Part shown: positions 36,456-44,323 of the stretch, one piece after another
How the letters are laid out: every line of letters begins with the position of its first letter
Numbering within the stretch: the stretch's first letter is position 1
Assembly: GCA_025359625.1 (NCBI GenBank)
Contig: JANYFT010000396.1
Span: forward strand, 1-48,328
Origin: Ferruginibacter sp.
GTDB taxonomy: Bacteria > Bacteroidota > Bacteroidia > Chitinophagales > Chitinophagaceae
Length of the DNA stretch: 48,328 bases
Direction: 5' to 3'
Translations under genes and position numbers: made by a program
Notes under the pieces: model-generated
Told to the model about the DNA's origin: nothing
The model's input: only the letters and a program-made list of their open reading frames with translations
The model's database searches: none

Positions 36456-37868
36456 TTATTTGCTTGCGTTTACTTTCATATGTTCTGCATCCCATTTAAT
36501 TAATTTCTTTTCAAAATAACTATCATTACAAGCAAGGCAGGGTGCTGCAGCCCTAAACCCAAAAACTGCATCTTCCACCACGGGCTTACCGGTTCTAACC
36601 CCATCAAAAAAATTGGTGTGGTGCTGCAGGTGTTCATCAAAATCACCTGGTTGTTTGTAAATAATGTCAGGCTTCGTAACCCTTTTTTGTTGTTCGGGAG
36701 TATATTGCTGATTATACTGCTGTAATAATTTTTCCTGCATAGCTTTGGGATATGTTTCAAGTGCATCCCAGCCGCCTATACCTGGTGCTTTAGCCATGAT
36801 ACTGTGGTGTACCTTCACCTCATCTCCTCCAATAGCCATCGTACCTTCGTCACCTACAAACCGAACTAATTCTGAACCACCTGTTCCACTCACGAAATTT
36901 ACCTGTAAGGTTAACTGAAAGGAAGAATGTTCCGGTGTTTCAGGATACTGCATAATACCCGTCATTACATCGGGCACATTGCGGCCATCTTTCCAATAAC
37001 ACAATTGACCTGATGCATAGATTGATTCTGGCCCTTTTGAATTGGTTACAAAATGCGTTCCGGTAAGCAGGTGTACAAAAAGATCGCCTGCAACGCCTGT
37101 TCCAAACTCCCGGTAATTGCGCCACCAGAAAAACTTTTTTGCATCGTAGGGCATTTTCGGCATACCTGCAATGTACTTCTCCCAGTCAACCGTTTCAGGA
37201 GATTGATCAGCAGGCATTGTATATTCCCACGCACCCAGTGCATCTTGCCTGTCGTATACAGCATTCACCATATTGAGGTTGCCAATTTCGCCAGACTTAT
37301 ACAATTCCTTTGCCTTGGCGTAAACAAGTCCACTAATTCCCTGGCTTCCTATCTGCAATGTTTTATTGCTTGCCTTTTGGGCTGCTATTACTCCCTGGCC
37401 TTCACTAATAAAATGAACCATTGGTTTTTCGCAGTACACATGTTTACCTTTTTGCAAAGCTTCTTTTGTAATGCGTGCATGCCATTGATCACTGGTGGCA
37501 ATTATTACTGCATCCACCTCTTTTCTTTCTAAAATTTTTCGGTAATCTTTGGTGAGAAAAATATCATTGCCATGTACTTCCTTTACCCGTTCAAGCCTGC
37601 CGCTGTATAAATCGCATGCGGCTACCAATTGCACCCCGGGAATTTTTAATGCCGTGTTAAGATTGTTATTACCCATAATGCCCATACCAATAACTGCTAT
37701 ATTGATCCTGTCGTTTGATGAAATTGTTTTTTGATATCGGATAATGCGTTCTTCTGTTTTTTCTTCTGCAGCAAAAGCGGCAAGCGATCCTGCACCCAGG
37801 GCCAATGTGGTGCCGGCTATTTGTTTAATAAAATTTCGCCTGGATGGCTGTTGATTTTTCTTTTGCAT
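36456..37868 (-). CDS. Tat-exported Gfo/Idh/MocA family oxidoreductase
   Basis: A 470-residue protein with a twin-arginine signal (QPSRRNFIKQIAGTTLALGAG). The NAD(P)-binding domain has RINIAVIGMGIMGNNNL and VAACDLYSGR. The family signature HVYCEKPMVH follows. The C-terminal domain has GGSELVRFVGDEGTMAIGG. These periplasmic enzymes carry tightly bound cofactor and oxidise or reduce sugars, often at C3, in glycoside breakdown. It is the first gene of the operon with the nitrilase and the epimerase. The substrate is unknown. Confidence 0.9.
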   Translation of the reverse strand: MQKKNQQPSRRNFIKQIAGTTLALGAGSLAAFAAEEKTEERIIRYQKTISSNDRINIAVIGMGIMGNNNLNTALKIPGVQLVAACDLYSGRLERVKEVHGNDIFLTKDYRKILERKEVDAVIIATSDQWHARITKEALQKGKHVYCEKPMVHFISEGQGVIAAQKASNKTLQIGSQGISGLVYAKAKELYKSGEIGNLNMVNAVYDRQDALGAWEYTMPADQSPETVDWEKYIAGMPKMPYDAKKFFWWRNYREFGTGVAGDLFVHLLTGTHFVTNSKGPESIYASGQLCYWKDGRNVPDVMTGIMQYPETPEHSSFQLTLQVNFVSGTGGSELVRFVGDEGTMAIGGDEVKVHHSIMAKAPGIGGWDALETYPKAMQEKLLQQYNQQYTPEQQKRVTKPDIIYKQPGDFDEHLQHHTNFFDGVRTGKPVVEDAVFGFRAAAPCLACNDSYFEKKLIKWDAEHMKVNASK

Positions 37869-38269
37869 GTTGATAGTTTTTTAAAGAAGATAAGCCGGTA
37901 AATTTTAATGAAATAATGGCAATGTGTAAAAGTTCGTTAATAGCAGGGATAAATTTATGAAAGTTTTATAACTAATAATACAAAAAAAATTACCAGAAAA
38001 GTTGGCTTGAGAAGCAAGATCATTTCCCTGCACCAATTTCACCAATAGCACTAACAAATTTATCCAGGTATATTGCAGGAATTATAAATTAAACCCTCTC
38101 TTCTACATACCATCTTCATAACATGTTCGTTATTCCTTCGGGGTAAGTGCACCAAATGGTGCACTTACCCCGAAGGAGACCAAAATAAAAGACGAAGGAA
38201 ACACGAAGAAATACACCATTAACCAACTTCGTAAATTTAATAATTACAATAACCAAAATCTAAACTGTT
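37869..38269. other. divergent intergenic region carrying a long palindrome
   Basis: These 401 bases separate the Gfo/Idh/MocA operon from the unrecognised gene at 38270. Apart from the palindrome at 38134-38177 the DNA is AT-rich and shows no ORF or RNA that I recognise. The palindrome is markedly richer in G and C than the flanks. Confidence 0.6.
38134..38177. repeat. 21-bp perfect palindrome with 2-base loop
   Basis: TCCTTCGGGGTAAGTGCACC and the A after it pair perfectly with the right arm across a 2-base AA centre, giving 21 base pairs. The stem is GC-rich and is not followed by a T tract on either strand, so it is not an ordinary terminator. It lies 93 bases before the ATG at 38270. It could be a strong operator, a cruciform-forming site, a MITE-like end or an RNA hairpin in a 5' leader. 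Confidence 0.9.
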
Positions 38270-38986
38270 ATGGCACAGCAAGCAAATCAATATTATAATG
38301 GCAGGCAAGGTAATGCAATATATTACAAGCTAAACGAAGGATATTACATACGGTCAGTGCCGGTACTTGTAAAGCAAACTGCAGCTACTAAAATACGAAG
38401 CAGCAATTTTGCAATTGCTTCAAAAGCCGGGCGGATGTTTCGTTTTTTATTAGAGCCAGCAATACCTTTTAGTAAAGATAAAAAAATGCAAAACAGGTTT
38501 GCCGGCACTTTTATGAAATGGCTTCAGCTAAACACTTTACAACAGCTTCAACCCGCTACTGACCTGCCTTTTGTACAAAGTTTTCAGTTTAATGAAACTT
38601 GCAGTTTAAGCGAAAGATGTAAAATACCATTGAGTGTAATACCTGTTAATGACGGCCTGTTACAGTTACACTTACCTGCCTTTATACCAGCAAATAGCTT
38701 TGCTGCACCTGCACAAACAAACTCCATTAATTGTATTATTACAACCGCATCCTGTGCCCTGCAAAGTGGTGAGGAAAATGGTAGTTTAACCAGGCAATTT
38801 ATGATACCGTATTCTACAACGGAGATACCTGAACAAATAATAAAGTTGCCCATAGCAATGCCCCGTGGCTCTTTAATAATTGTAGCAGTTGCGCTGCAAT
38901 ATAATATTGGTAAAAATGGCAACTATAAACCTGCCGCCATTAGGGCATTTATGCCTTCCGGAATTATTGCTTCGATGTATGTTTAA
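38270..38986 (+). CDS. conserved-type protein of unknown function
   Basis: A 238-residue protein without signal peptide or membrane span. The N-terminal pattern GNAIYYKLNEGYYIRSVPV, followed by KIRSSNFAIASKAGRMFRFLLEPAI, recalls a group of unassigned Bacteroidota proteins of DUF6266-like type that open with a glycine-rich segment and a YY.R..P motif. The C-terminal half is beta-rich (IPLSVIPVNDGLLQLHLPAFIP). I do not recognise a catalytic motif. It has no co-directional neighbour and lies beside the palindrome at 38134. Such proteins can occur in secretion or phage-like clusters, but none is seen here. Confidence 0.7.
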   Translation: MAQQANQYYNGRQGNAIYYKLNEGYYIRSVPVLVKQTAATKIRSSNFAIASKAGRMFRFLLEPAIPFSKDKKMQNRFAGTFMKWLQLNTLQQLQPATDLPFVQSFQFNETCSLSERCKIPLSVIPVNDGLLQLHLPAFIPANSFAAPAQTNSINCIITTASCALQSGEENGSLTRQFMIPYSTTEIPEQIIKLPIAMPRGSLIIVAVALQYNIGKNGNYKPAAIRAFMPSGIIASMYV

Positions 38987-39131
38987 GAAAATTTAATTTA
39001 GGTTATATAAATAGCCTGATACAAATTAAAAAAACACTTGCATATTCTTGTTGAAATTACCATTCCCAAAAAAGAAAAAACCAGCGTTCATTATAAACGC
39101 TGGTGAAAAAAATGTTGCTAATATTATAAAG

Positions 39132-39536
39132 CTATACTCGTATGGCTGCTGGCAAAATAAACAATGGTTTTATGGTGTACCATGCCATTGCCGGAAAAAA
39201 TACCATCGGTACTGCAAGGCCCGGAAACAATTCAGGCATCTGAATTTTTAATGGCAGCGTAATGGATATAGGAATCATCACGCAGGCAAAGGAAATAATT
39301 GACAATAAAAAATTAAATACAATCTCTCCTTTCTGCTTCAACCATTTTACCATAGCCCAATACAATATGCCTGCAAGTAAACACACCATCATATTTAATC
39401 CAATGATACTTCGTGTATTTAGTACCCTGGAAAAATCAACCTCGGTAGCAAACAAATAAATGCGGTTGTAAATAAGGCCGGCTATGGAAGCCAGTAAACC
39501 CGCAATAAGACTATGAAAAAATGTTTTCCTAAACAT
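39132..39536 (-). CDS. small four-span membrane protein
   Basis: A 134-residue integral membrane protein with about four hydrophobic segments: SLIAGLLASIAGLIYNRIYLF, GLNMMVCLLAGILYWAMV, FLLSIISFACVMIPISI and LAVPMVFFPAMAWYTI. No motif assigns a function. It starts 7 bases after the YceI stop, so it is probably in one operon with it. YceI homologues often pair with membrane proteins such as cytochrome b561, but this one lacks the expected haem-binding His pattern. Confidence 0.72.
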   Translation of the reverse strand: MFRKTFFHSLIAGLLASIAGLIYNRIYLFATEVDFSRVLNTRSIIGLNMMVCLLAGILYWAMVKWLKQKGEIVFNFLLSIISFACVMIPISITLPLKIQMPELFPGLAVPMVFFPAMAWYTIKPLFILPAAIRV

Positions 39537-39543
39537 GCCTTTA

Positions 39544-40068
39544 TTATTTTGTTACAGGAACAACAATTGACACTTTAAATTTAGCGCTGCCATGTGCAGG
39601 CTCTGCAGTATTTACATTGTAGTCAAGCCGGTTTACTTCAATATTTCCGGAAAAAACATTCCCGATAAAGGTAAACGGAACCGTAATTTCTTTTTGAACA
39701 CCGTGCAAATCAAGCATACCTTTTGCTTCATATCCGGCATCGGCTTTGGTGATGGATGAAGAAGTAAACTTAATAGCCGGGTATTTTGTGGCATCAAGCC
39801 ATTTGTCGCTTTTAGCATGTGTATTTTTCATGCCATTACCTGTATTAATAGAAGCTACATCTATAGTAACATCAAATTTAGATCCGGGAAGATCTGCTTC
39901 ATTAAATTTAATAGAGCCCTTTAATCCTGAAAATTCACCAGAAGGATCTCCGCCATCAAATTTTACAGAATAATTATCAGCAATTTTCCAATCCTGTGAT
40001 TGAAGAAATGTAAACGCTGAGGCCGACATAATAATAAATGCTGCCAACGGATAGATAATCTTTTTCAT
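39544..40068 (-). CDS. YceI family periplasmic lipocalin-like protein
   Basis: About 174 residues with a signal sequence (MKKIIYPLAAFIIMSASAF). The mature part is the YceI fold: WKIADNYSVKFDG, GSIKFNEADLPGSKFDVTIDV, TGNGMKNTHAKSDKWLDATKYPAIKF and LDLHGVQKEITVPFTF. YceI proteins bind isoprenoid or other hydrophobic ligands. ATG 40068 is chosen because MKK starts the signal. A longer in-frame start at 40107 lies only about 6 bases from the probable transcription start and is unlikely. Confidence 0.9.
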   Translation of the reverse strand: MKKIIYPLAAFIIMSASAFTFLQSQDWKIADNYSVKFDGGDPSGEFSGLKGSIKFNEADLPGSKFDVTIDVASINTGNGMKNTHAKSDKWLDATKYPAIKFTSSSITKADAGYEAKGMLDLHGVQKEITVPFTFIGNVFSGNIEVNRLDYNVNTAEPAHGSAKFKVSIVVPVTK

Positions 40069-40483
40069 ACTAACTTGTTTTTTATGTAAATAATTTTTGA
40101 AACGCAAACCTATCTAAACCAAAGATAGCAATTTTTATAAATGAGATGAAAAGCAAAAAGGTTGCGACGAAATGGTATTTAAAATATTGTTTTAGTGTTA
40201 ACCGAAATGAACTTTATTTAAATTATGCGCTTCGTATATACAGCCCCGAAATTTTCACCTAATATAAATTTCATTTAGGTTTGTGGGAGTTGTATTGTAA
40301 AGGAAATCTGGAAAAAATCAATCGATACATAAATATACAGGGTGGACTATTATTGCCACCATTTGCATATTTAGGCGATGATGTTGTACCAAAAAGAGCA
40401 GTATCTTTATATCGTTAATTCCTGGAAAAACATTTGCATTTTTAGTTACTGAAATTATTTAATTACTATTAAAATTAACAGTT
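40069..40483. other. 415-base gap with an unassigned open frame
   Basis: Between the divergent YceI and DoxX genes. From 40263 to the TAA at 40416-40418 one plus-strand frame is open for 51 codons without an ATG. It ends GLLLPPFAYLGDDVVPKRAVSLYR, which looks protein-like, so it may be the tail of a degraded gene. I recognise no family. The first part contains the YceI promoter. Confidence 0.35.
40120..40127 (-). promoter_or_regulatory. candidate -7 element of the YceI gene
   Basis: TATCTTTG on the minus strand matches TAnnTTTG exactly. The ATG at 40068 lies about 45 bases beyond the expected transcription start. TATCT and AGATA form an inverted repeat across the element (40111-40127), which could be an operator. 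No standard -33 TTG was found. Confidence 0.4.
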
Positions 40484-40966
40484 ATGGAAATAGTTACCCC
40501 ACTCCAAAAAAACAACACAGTTACTCAACCGAAATGGCTTACTTTATTCAGGGTGGCACTTGGCCTTATCATTTTGTGGAAAGGTGTGGTTTTTTTTAAG
40601 GACTCCGTGGCAGTTGAAACAATGTTGAAAGGGGGCGGTTTACAAATACTGGGAAACAATAGCCAAACAATTGCTTTTATCATCACATACTTAAATTTAC
40701 TGGGAGGTTTTTTTATCACTGTTGGTCTTTTCACCCGATGGATGTGCCTGTTACAGATCCCTATTATTATTGGGGCGATTTTTTTTGTAAACAGCAAAAT
40801 AGGTATGAGTTTTTCTAACACAGAGCTACTTCTTTCTGTGATAGTTTTAGTATTGCTAGTTGTTTTTACATTAAAAGGCAGCGGTGTACTTTCTGCTGAT
40901 GAATATTTTAGAAGCTATACAAAAGCAGGGTTGGAACCAGGGCACACTGAAAAGCTTTTTAAATAA
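40484..40966 (+). CDS. DoxX family membrane protein
   Basis: A 160-residue protein with four hydrophobic segments: WLTLFRVALGLIILWKGVVFF, FIITYLNLLGGFFITVGLF, MCLLQIPIIIGAIFFV and ELLLSVIVLVLLVVFTL. The pattern GLIILWKG...GGFFITVGLFTRW fits the DoxX family. Members are thought to act in thiol or sulfur redox or as quinone-linked subunits; the role here is unknown. It stands alone. Confidence 0.85.
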   Translation: MEIVTPLQKNNTVTQPKWLTLFRVALGLIILWKGVVFFKDSVAVETMLKGGGLQILGNNSQTIAFIITYLNLLGGFFITVGLFTRWMCLLQIPIIIGAIFFVNSKIGMSFSNTELLLSVIVLVLLVVFTLKGSGVLSADEYFRSYTKAGLEPGHTEKLFK

Positions 40967-41167
40967 AAATTAAAATTTTATTATAGAAAAACGATAAATT
41001 TTCACATCGCTTAAAATAGCTTAAATAAAATCAAACCCTTATCAGTACCGGCCTTCAGCGTGTTATCCATTTTCTTTTCCATGATATCTGGCGGCATACA
41101 TCCGTCATTCAACAACTCATCAGGAAATTAATTTTTTACTTGTATTAATTTACCTGCCTTTGTATTT

Positions 41168-41175
41168 TAATTTTG
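41168..41175 (+). promoter_or_regulatory. candidate -7 element of the small YodC-like gene
   Basis: TAATTTTG fits TAnnTTTG. The ATG at 41229 lies about 47 bases after the expected start site. The nearest upstream TTG (41140-41142) is 25 bases away, slightly beyond the normal range, so this is tentative. Confidence 0.35.
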
Positions 41176-41228
41176 TAAGATGTGAGTGGATATGAAAAGA
41201 TTAGTTACCTTACTTTTAAATATATATC

Positions 41229-41405
41229 ATGAACAATAATTTTGAAATTGGAGATGTAGTAGTATTTAAAGCCAATAAAAATATTCAGTTAGTAGTTACA
41301 GGTATTGGTGCCGATGGCGTGGTATTACTTCGTTTTTTTGACAGCAATACCAATGAATTTAAAAAGGTAGAAATGCCCGCAATCTGTTTTGTAAAAATTG
41401 GTTAA
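41229..41405 (+). CDS. small YodC/DUF2158-like protein
   Basis: A 58-residue protein, below the usual ORF cut-off. It reads MNNNFEIGDVVVFKANKNIQ followed by LVVTGIGADGVVLLRFFDSN and ends MPAICFVKIG. The opening F.IGDVV..K, central V.GIG..G and F.FDSN block and closing PA..F resemble the DUF2158/YodC family of small beta-rich proteins. Function is unknown. The resemblance is by eye and moderate. Confidence 0.62.
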   Translation: MNNNFEIGDVVVFKANKNIQLVVTGIGADGVVLLRFFDSNTNEFKKVEMPAICFVKIG

Positions 41406-41749
41406 AACTATTATGGCGTTTCATTGCCTTGATAAAAATAAATTGCCAGTTAATTTTTTTTGACTGGTGATGTTGAACAAAAAATAACAGGGATGAAGAA
41501 GCGCCTAAACGCAGAATTAATAATTTCTTAACCTGAAAAATTAGTATAAAAATAACCACTATTGGGTATTTTTATTTCAAAATAAGTTATTATTTTTACA
41601 TCGGTTTTTCATAGGATATTGGATTTAAAACGGGGCTGGATTTTTATCCTGGCCCTTTTTTATTGTAAGGTAATTCAAAAAGCATGTAGCCGGCGATCAT
41701 AGGCACTATCGATTATCAGACTATTGCCCTGAACCCATTTACAAATCAA
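41406..41749. other. gap of 344 bases with a terminator-like hairpin
   Basis: Between the YodC-like gene and the convergent acetyltransferase gene. Very AT-rich, no protein-like ORF. The only structured element is the hairpin near 41631-41661. It might end a short transcript. Confidence 0.45.
41632..41661 (+). terminator. terminator-like hairpin
   Basis: GGGGCTGG and CCTGGCCC pair imperfectly (two G-U pairs) around an ATTTTTAT-type loop, followed by TTTTTT. It lies 227 bases after the nearest plus-strand stop (YodC-like gene), so it may end that transcript or an unknown small RNA. Confidence 0.4.
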
Positions 41750-42283
41750 TCATATCCTGTTTCTCCATTCATATTCTAAAATGCTCATTTCAACAAGGCT
41801 CCACCATTTACCTTTATAATTCAATACATCCCTTGTAGTACCTTCTATTACAAAACCTGATTTTTGGTAGCAACTGATAGCAGCTGTATTAAAATCGTAC
41901 ACACCAAGGCTAATACGATGCAATTTCAAATCTTCAAAGCCAATTTTTAAAACAGCCTTTACCATTTGTTGGCAGCAACCTTTACCTCTGCAGTCAATAC
42001 CACCAACTAACACCCTGCTTATTCGGGCAGATTTGTTTTTTCTACTAATGCTGCCCAACGATATATGACCAATGGTATCACCTGTTGTTATATCAACGGC
42101 TTTGTAAATAAAAGCATCAGAATTATTGATATCATTTACATTATCAATATACCATTCTAAACTTTTTGTTGTAAGGGGATAACTGAATAAGGAACCTGAC
42201 CAGTTCATTAATAATTCATCGTCTTTTATCCATTCCATTAATTGATCAAAATCACTGCGTTCAAAATATGCTAGTTTTATCAT
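41750..42283 (-). CDS. GNAT family N-acetyltransferase
   Basis: A 177-residue acetyltransferase of the RimJ/RimL type. It opens MIKLAYFERSDFDQLMEWI, has strand-4 region IGHISLGSI, an acetyl-CoA-binding loop in RVLVGGIDCRGKGCCQQMV (a Q/R-x-x-G-x-G/A-like pattern), and AISCYQKSGFVIEG followed by VEMSILE. ATG 42283 is used because a longer in-frame form from 42385 would add a hydrophobic stretch foreign to the family. The substrate is unknown. Confidence 0.87.
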   Translation of the reverse strand: MIKLAYFERSDFDQLMEWIKDDELLMNWSGSLFSYPLTTKSLEWYIDNVNDINNSDAFIYKAVDITTGDTIGHISLGSISRKNKSARISRVLVGGIDCRGKGCCQQMVKAVLKIGFEDLKLHRISLGVYDFNTAAISCYQKSGFVIEGTTRDVLNYKGKWWSLVEMSILEYEWRNRI

Positions 42284-42857
42284 CTGCTGATTGGTTACCG
42301 GTGGTGCAAAATTTATTATGCACGAAAATAAGGGTAGAAAAATTATAGAAAAAAAATGATAACCCAAAGAGAACTCAACAATCATATTCTAATTGAAATG
42401 TAAGCTTGGTTCGGCAAAACTTTAAAGGAATATAAGAACAAGCTTTTGCAATGTTAATTGCTATTATTTTATTTATCCTTATTGTCGGGGAAAAGAAAGT
42501 AACATAACTAAGGCGATAATAATAATTGTTCCAGATATAGCAGTTTTATAGCCTTAATTGTGCCATCCTTTAGAACCTTGAAATCAGGGTTACCAGAGCA
42601 ACACTAAGCCTGGCAGTGACTATCACCGAAACCATGGAGTGTCCTTAAATTCACCAAATGAATTCAGATATAAAAAGACAAGGGTCATGGAGAAGTCTCT
42701 ATCCAACCAAGGGAGCAAAATCATGAATCCTAAATTTAATTGTAGAAATTAATCTTACTCACTTTAGCTATATCCCTTCTTTACTATTAACAATCGCCAA
42801 GTAAAATTACAAAGCATCCGGCAGGGGAACCAAATATTGGTAATCCCCTTAAAATAT
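42284..42857. other. 574-base region without a recognisable gene
   Basis: A long stretch between two minus-strand genes. Only short open frames are present, none with recognisable motifs. No tRNA-like T-loop, repeat or strong hairpin was seen. Part (about 42550-42720) has higher GC than the rest and could be the scar of a lost gene. Confidence 0.4.
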
Positions 42858-43055
42858 TTACACTCCTTTTAAAACAAACACTAAACCGGGCTTAAAACCG
42901 CTTTCATCAATATTAACTGTTGAGGAAGCTTTGGCTTGATTAACCTCAGGCGCCTCTGTATTGGAAGTGTTATTGCTATATAAATAACCAATAAATATTG
43001 CAGGGATCATCAGGATCAATGCGGCGGCGTAGATTGCAGAAAGGAACTTTTTCAT
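42858..43055 (-). CDS. small single-span membrane peptide
   Basis: A 65-residue protein opening MKKFLSAIYAAALILMIPAI, with one hydrophobic segment to about residue 26 and a 40-residue polar tail (ending PGLVFVLKGV). It has no Cys and no lipobox. It may be anchored in the inner membrane or be secreted after cleavage. A longer in-frame start at 43109 lies upstream of the predicted transcription start and is rejected. No family is recognised. The good promoter supports it as a real gene. Confidence 0.65.
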   Translation of the reverse strand: MKKFLSAIYAAALILMIPAIFIGYLYSNNTSNTEAPEVNQAKASSTVNIDESGFKPGLVFVLKGV

Positions 43056-43455
43056 GATTTTAATTTTTAATTGTTTTTGTTTGATTTGATAAGTCAAAGG
43101 TAATAACAATTTTAGTACTATGCAATATAAAGTACCATTTATTTTATAGTAATAGTTTGTATAAAATAGTATGTTATGAATTAATTACTTGATAATCAAG
43201 AGTATTTTTACTAAAAATTGACTTTTAAATATTTAAACAATAGTACAAGTGGTAAAATAGGTTGATGAATTGGAGATAATAAAAGAGGTTAGAAGGAGAA
43301 TTACTTAACTAAAAGCCATGGAATTAAAATTGTGGTCAACTTAACTATGTTATTAAAATACAGGTAGCTATAGAAAAATATTATGAAGAAGACTATTATC
43401 TAGGGTAACATATAAAGCACGAAAATTGTAGAGGAAGGCGAAGGATCTATCTATC
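43056..43455. other. 400-base AT-rich gap
   Basis: Contains the promoter at 43095-43125 near its left end. From about 43130 to 43455 I see only AT-rich sequence with short stop-rich frames, and no repeat or RNA. Confidence 0.45.
43095..43125 (-). promoter_or_regulatory. promoter of the small membrane peptide gene
   Basis: On the minus strand TACCTTTG (43102-43095) matches TAnnTTTG and a TTG (43125-43123) lies 20 bases upstream, the best -33/-7 pair in the window. The start site would be near 43088, about 33 bases before the ATG at 43055. Confidence 0.6.
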
Positions 43456-44256
43456 TTATGTGCTGAATATTTCATTCAATATTCCTGCTAAATGAACTCC
43501 TCCTTTTAACAATTGTGTATTCAGAATATTAATAAATTTAAAATTATATAGGTAATCTAATTTATCGTCTGGCTGTATATCAGCATAGATATTCTCTGCC
43601 AACTGATAGGATTGGTACATCCATTCTTTTAAATTTTGTTTTTGCCACTTCTGTCTTTGCATAGCAGTAGTATAATTGATTGCCTTAGTATACTCTGTAT
43701 AACTCAACTGCTGAAAATTAATTAGCTGCTCATCCCATACCCTGTGCAGGTTAGAGGCTGCGAAAAACCAGGACACTTTTATTTTATTTCCTCCAAGGTC
43801 ATCCAGCCTGCCAATATGTAATGGCTGATGTATATCGCCAACAATATGTATAAAAAGCCGCAAATAAAATACTTTGCTGGTAGCGGGTAATTTTTTATTC
43901 TTCAGTTGCTTAACAAGAAAATTAATTTTCGTGTATGCGTCAACGGCAGTATCCTTATCAAGAAAGCTGTTTACTTCCTCCATTGTCATTCCTGCTTTAA
44001 TATTTACATAATGCCATGGCGACAGATATGCAAAACCGGTATCGCTTTTTATAAAATCAGGCCAATTACTTGCCATTGCAACAGACTCTGTACCCAAAAT
44101 TTTATAAATGGCATTTTTTGTATTGGCGTTCAGGTAACTATCAGCAATTTGACCAATTATACGATGCCCCAGCATTCCCCAGGCCATTGTGGTAAAGGGT
44201 AAATAAAAGAAAAAACCAAGAAGCAGTATTTTTTTGAAAACATTTTTTATCGTCAT
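43456..44256 (-). CDS. S1/P1 family zinc nuclease
   Basis: A 266-residue secreted nuclease. After the signal (ILLLGFFFYLPFTTMA) the mature chain begins with Trp in AWGMLGHR, whose Trp and His are zinc ligands in this family. Further ligands are seen in SNWPDFI, SPWHYVNI, HIVGDIHQPLHIG and NLHRVWDEQL. These give the three-zinc site that cleaves single-stranded DNA and RNA and removes 3' phosphates. ATG 44256 is preferred; the longer start at 44316 lies inside the predicted -7 element. Confidence 0.9.
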   Translation of the reverse strand: MTIKNVFKKILLLGFFFYLPFTTMAWGMLGHRIIGQIADSYLNANTKNAIYKILGTESVAMASNWPDFIKSDTGFAYLSPWHYVNIKAGMTMEEVNSFLDKDTAVDAYTKINFLVKQLKNKKLPATSKVFYLRLFIHIVGDIHQPLHIGRLDDLGGNKIKVSWFFAASNLHRVWDEQLINFQQLSYTEYTKAINYTTAMQRQKWQKQNLKEWMYQSYQLAENIYADIQPDDKLDYLYNFKFINILNTQLLKGGVHLAGILNEIFST

Positions 44257-44315
44257 GGGAAAATTTGAGCCAGTTGCAGAAAGCGGCAAGTTACAATTAA
44301 TGTAAATCCACATCA

Positions 44316-44323
44316 CAAATTTA
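44316..44323 (-). promoter_or_regulatory. candidate -7 element of the S1/P1 nuclease gene
   Basis: TAAATTTG on the minus strand matches TAnnTTTG. It implies a leader of about 53 bases before ATG 44256. No clear -33 element was found at the proper spacing. Confidence 0.4.

Noticed and set aside
36041-37734. Open frames antisense to the nitrilase and Gfo/Idh/MocA genes
   Set aside because: Shadows of well-supported coding sequence; Cys- and aromatic-rich composition typical of antisense frames.
38134-38177. Palindrome considered as a terminator
   Set aside because: No T tract follows on either strand, and it lies upstream of divergent genes, not downstream of any.
38270-38986. Idea that the unassigned gene marks a prophage or contractile injection cluster
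   Set aside because: No capsid, tail, integrase or lysis gene is present in the neighbourhood.
42540-42720. GC-richer stretch considered as a tRNA or structured RNA
   Set aside because: No acceptor stem, anticodon arm or GTTCGA-like T-loop could be placed.
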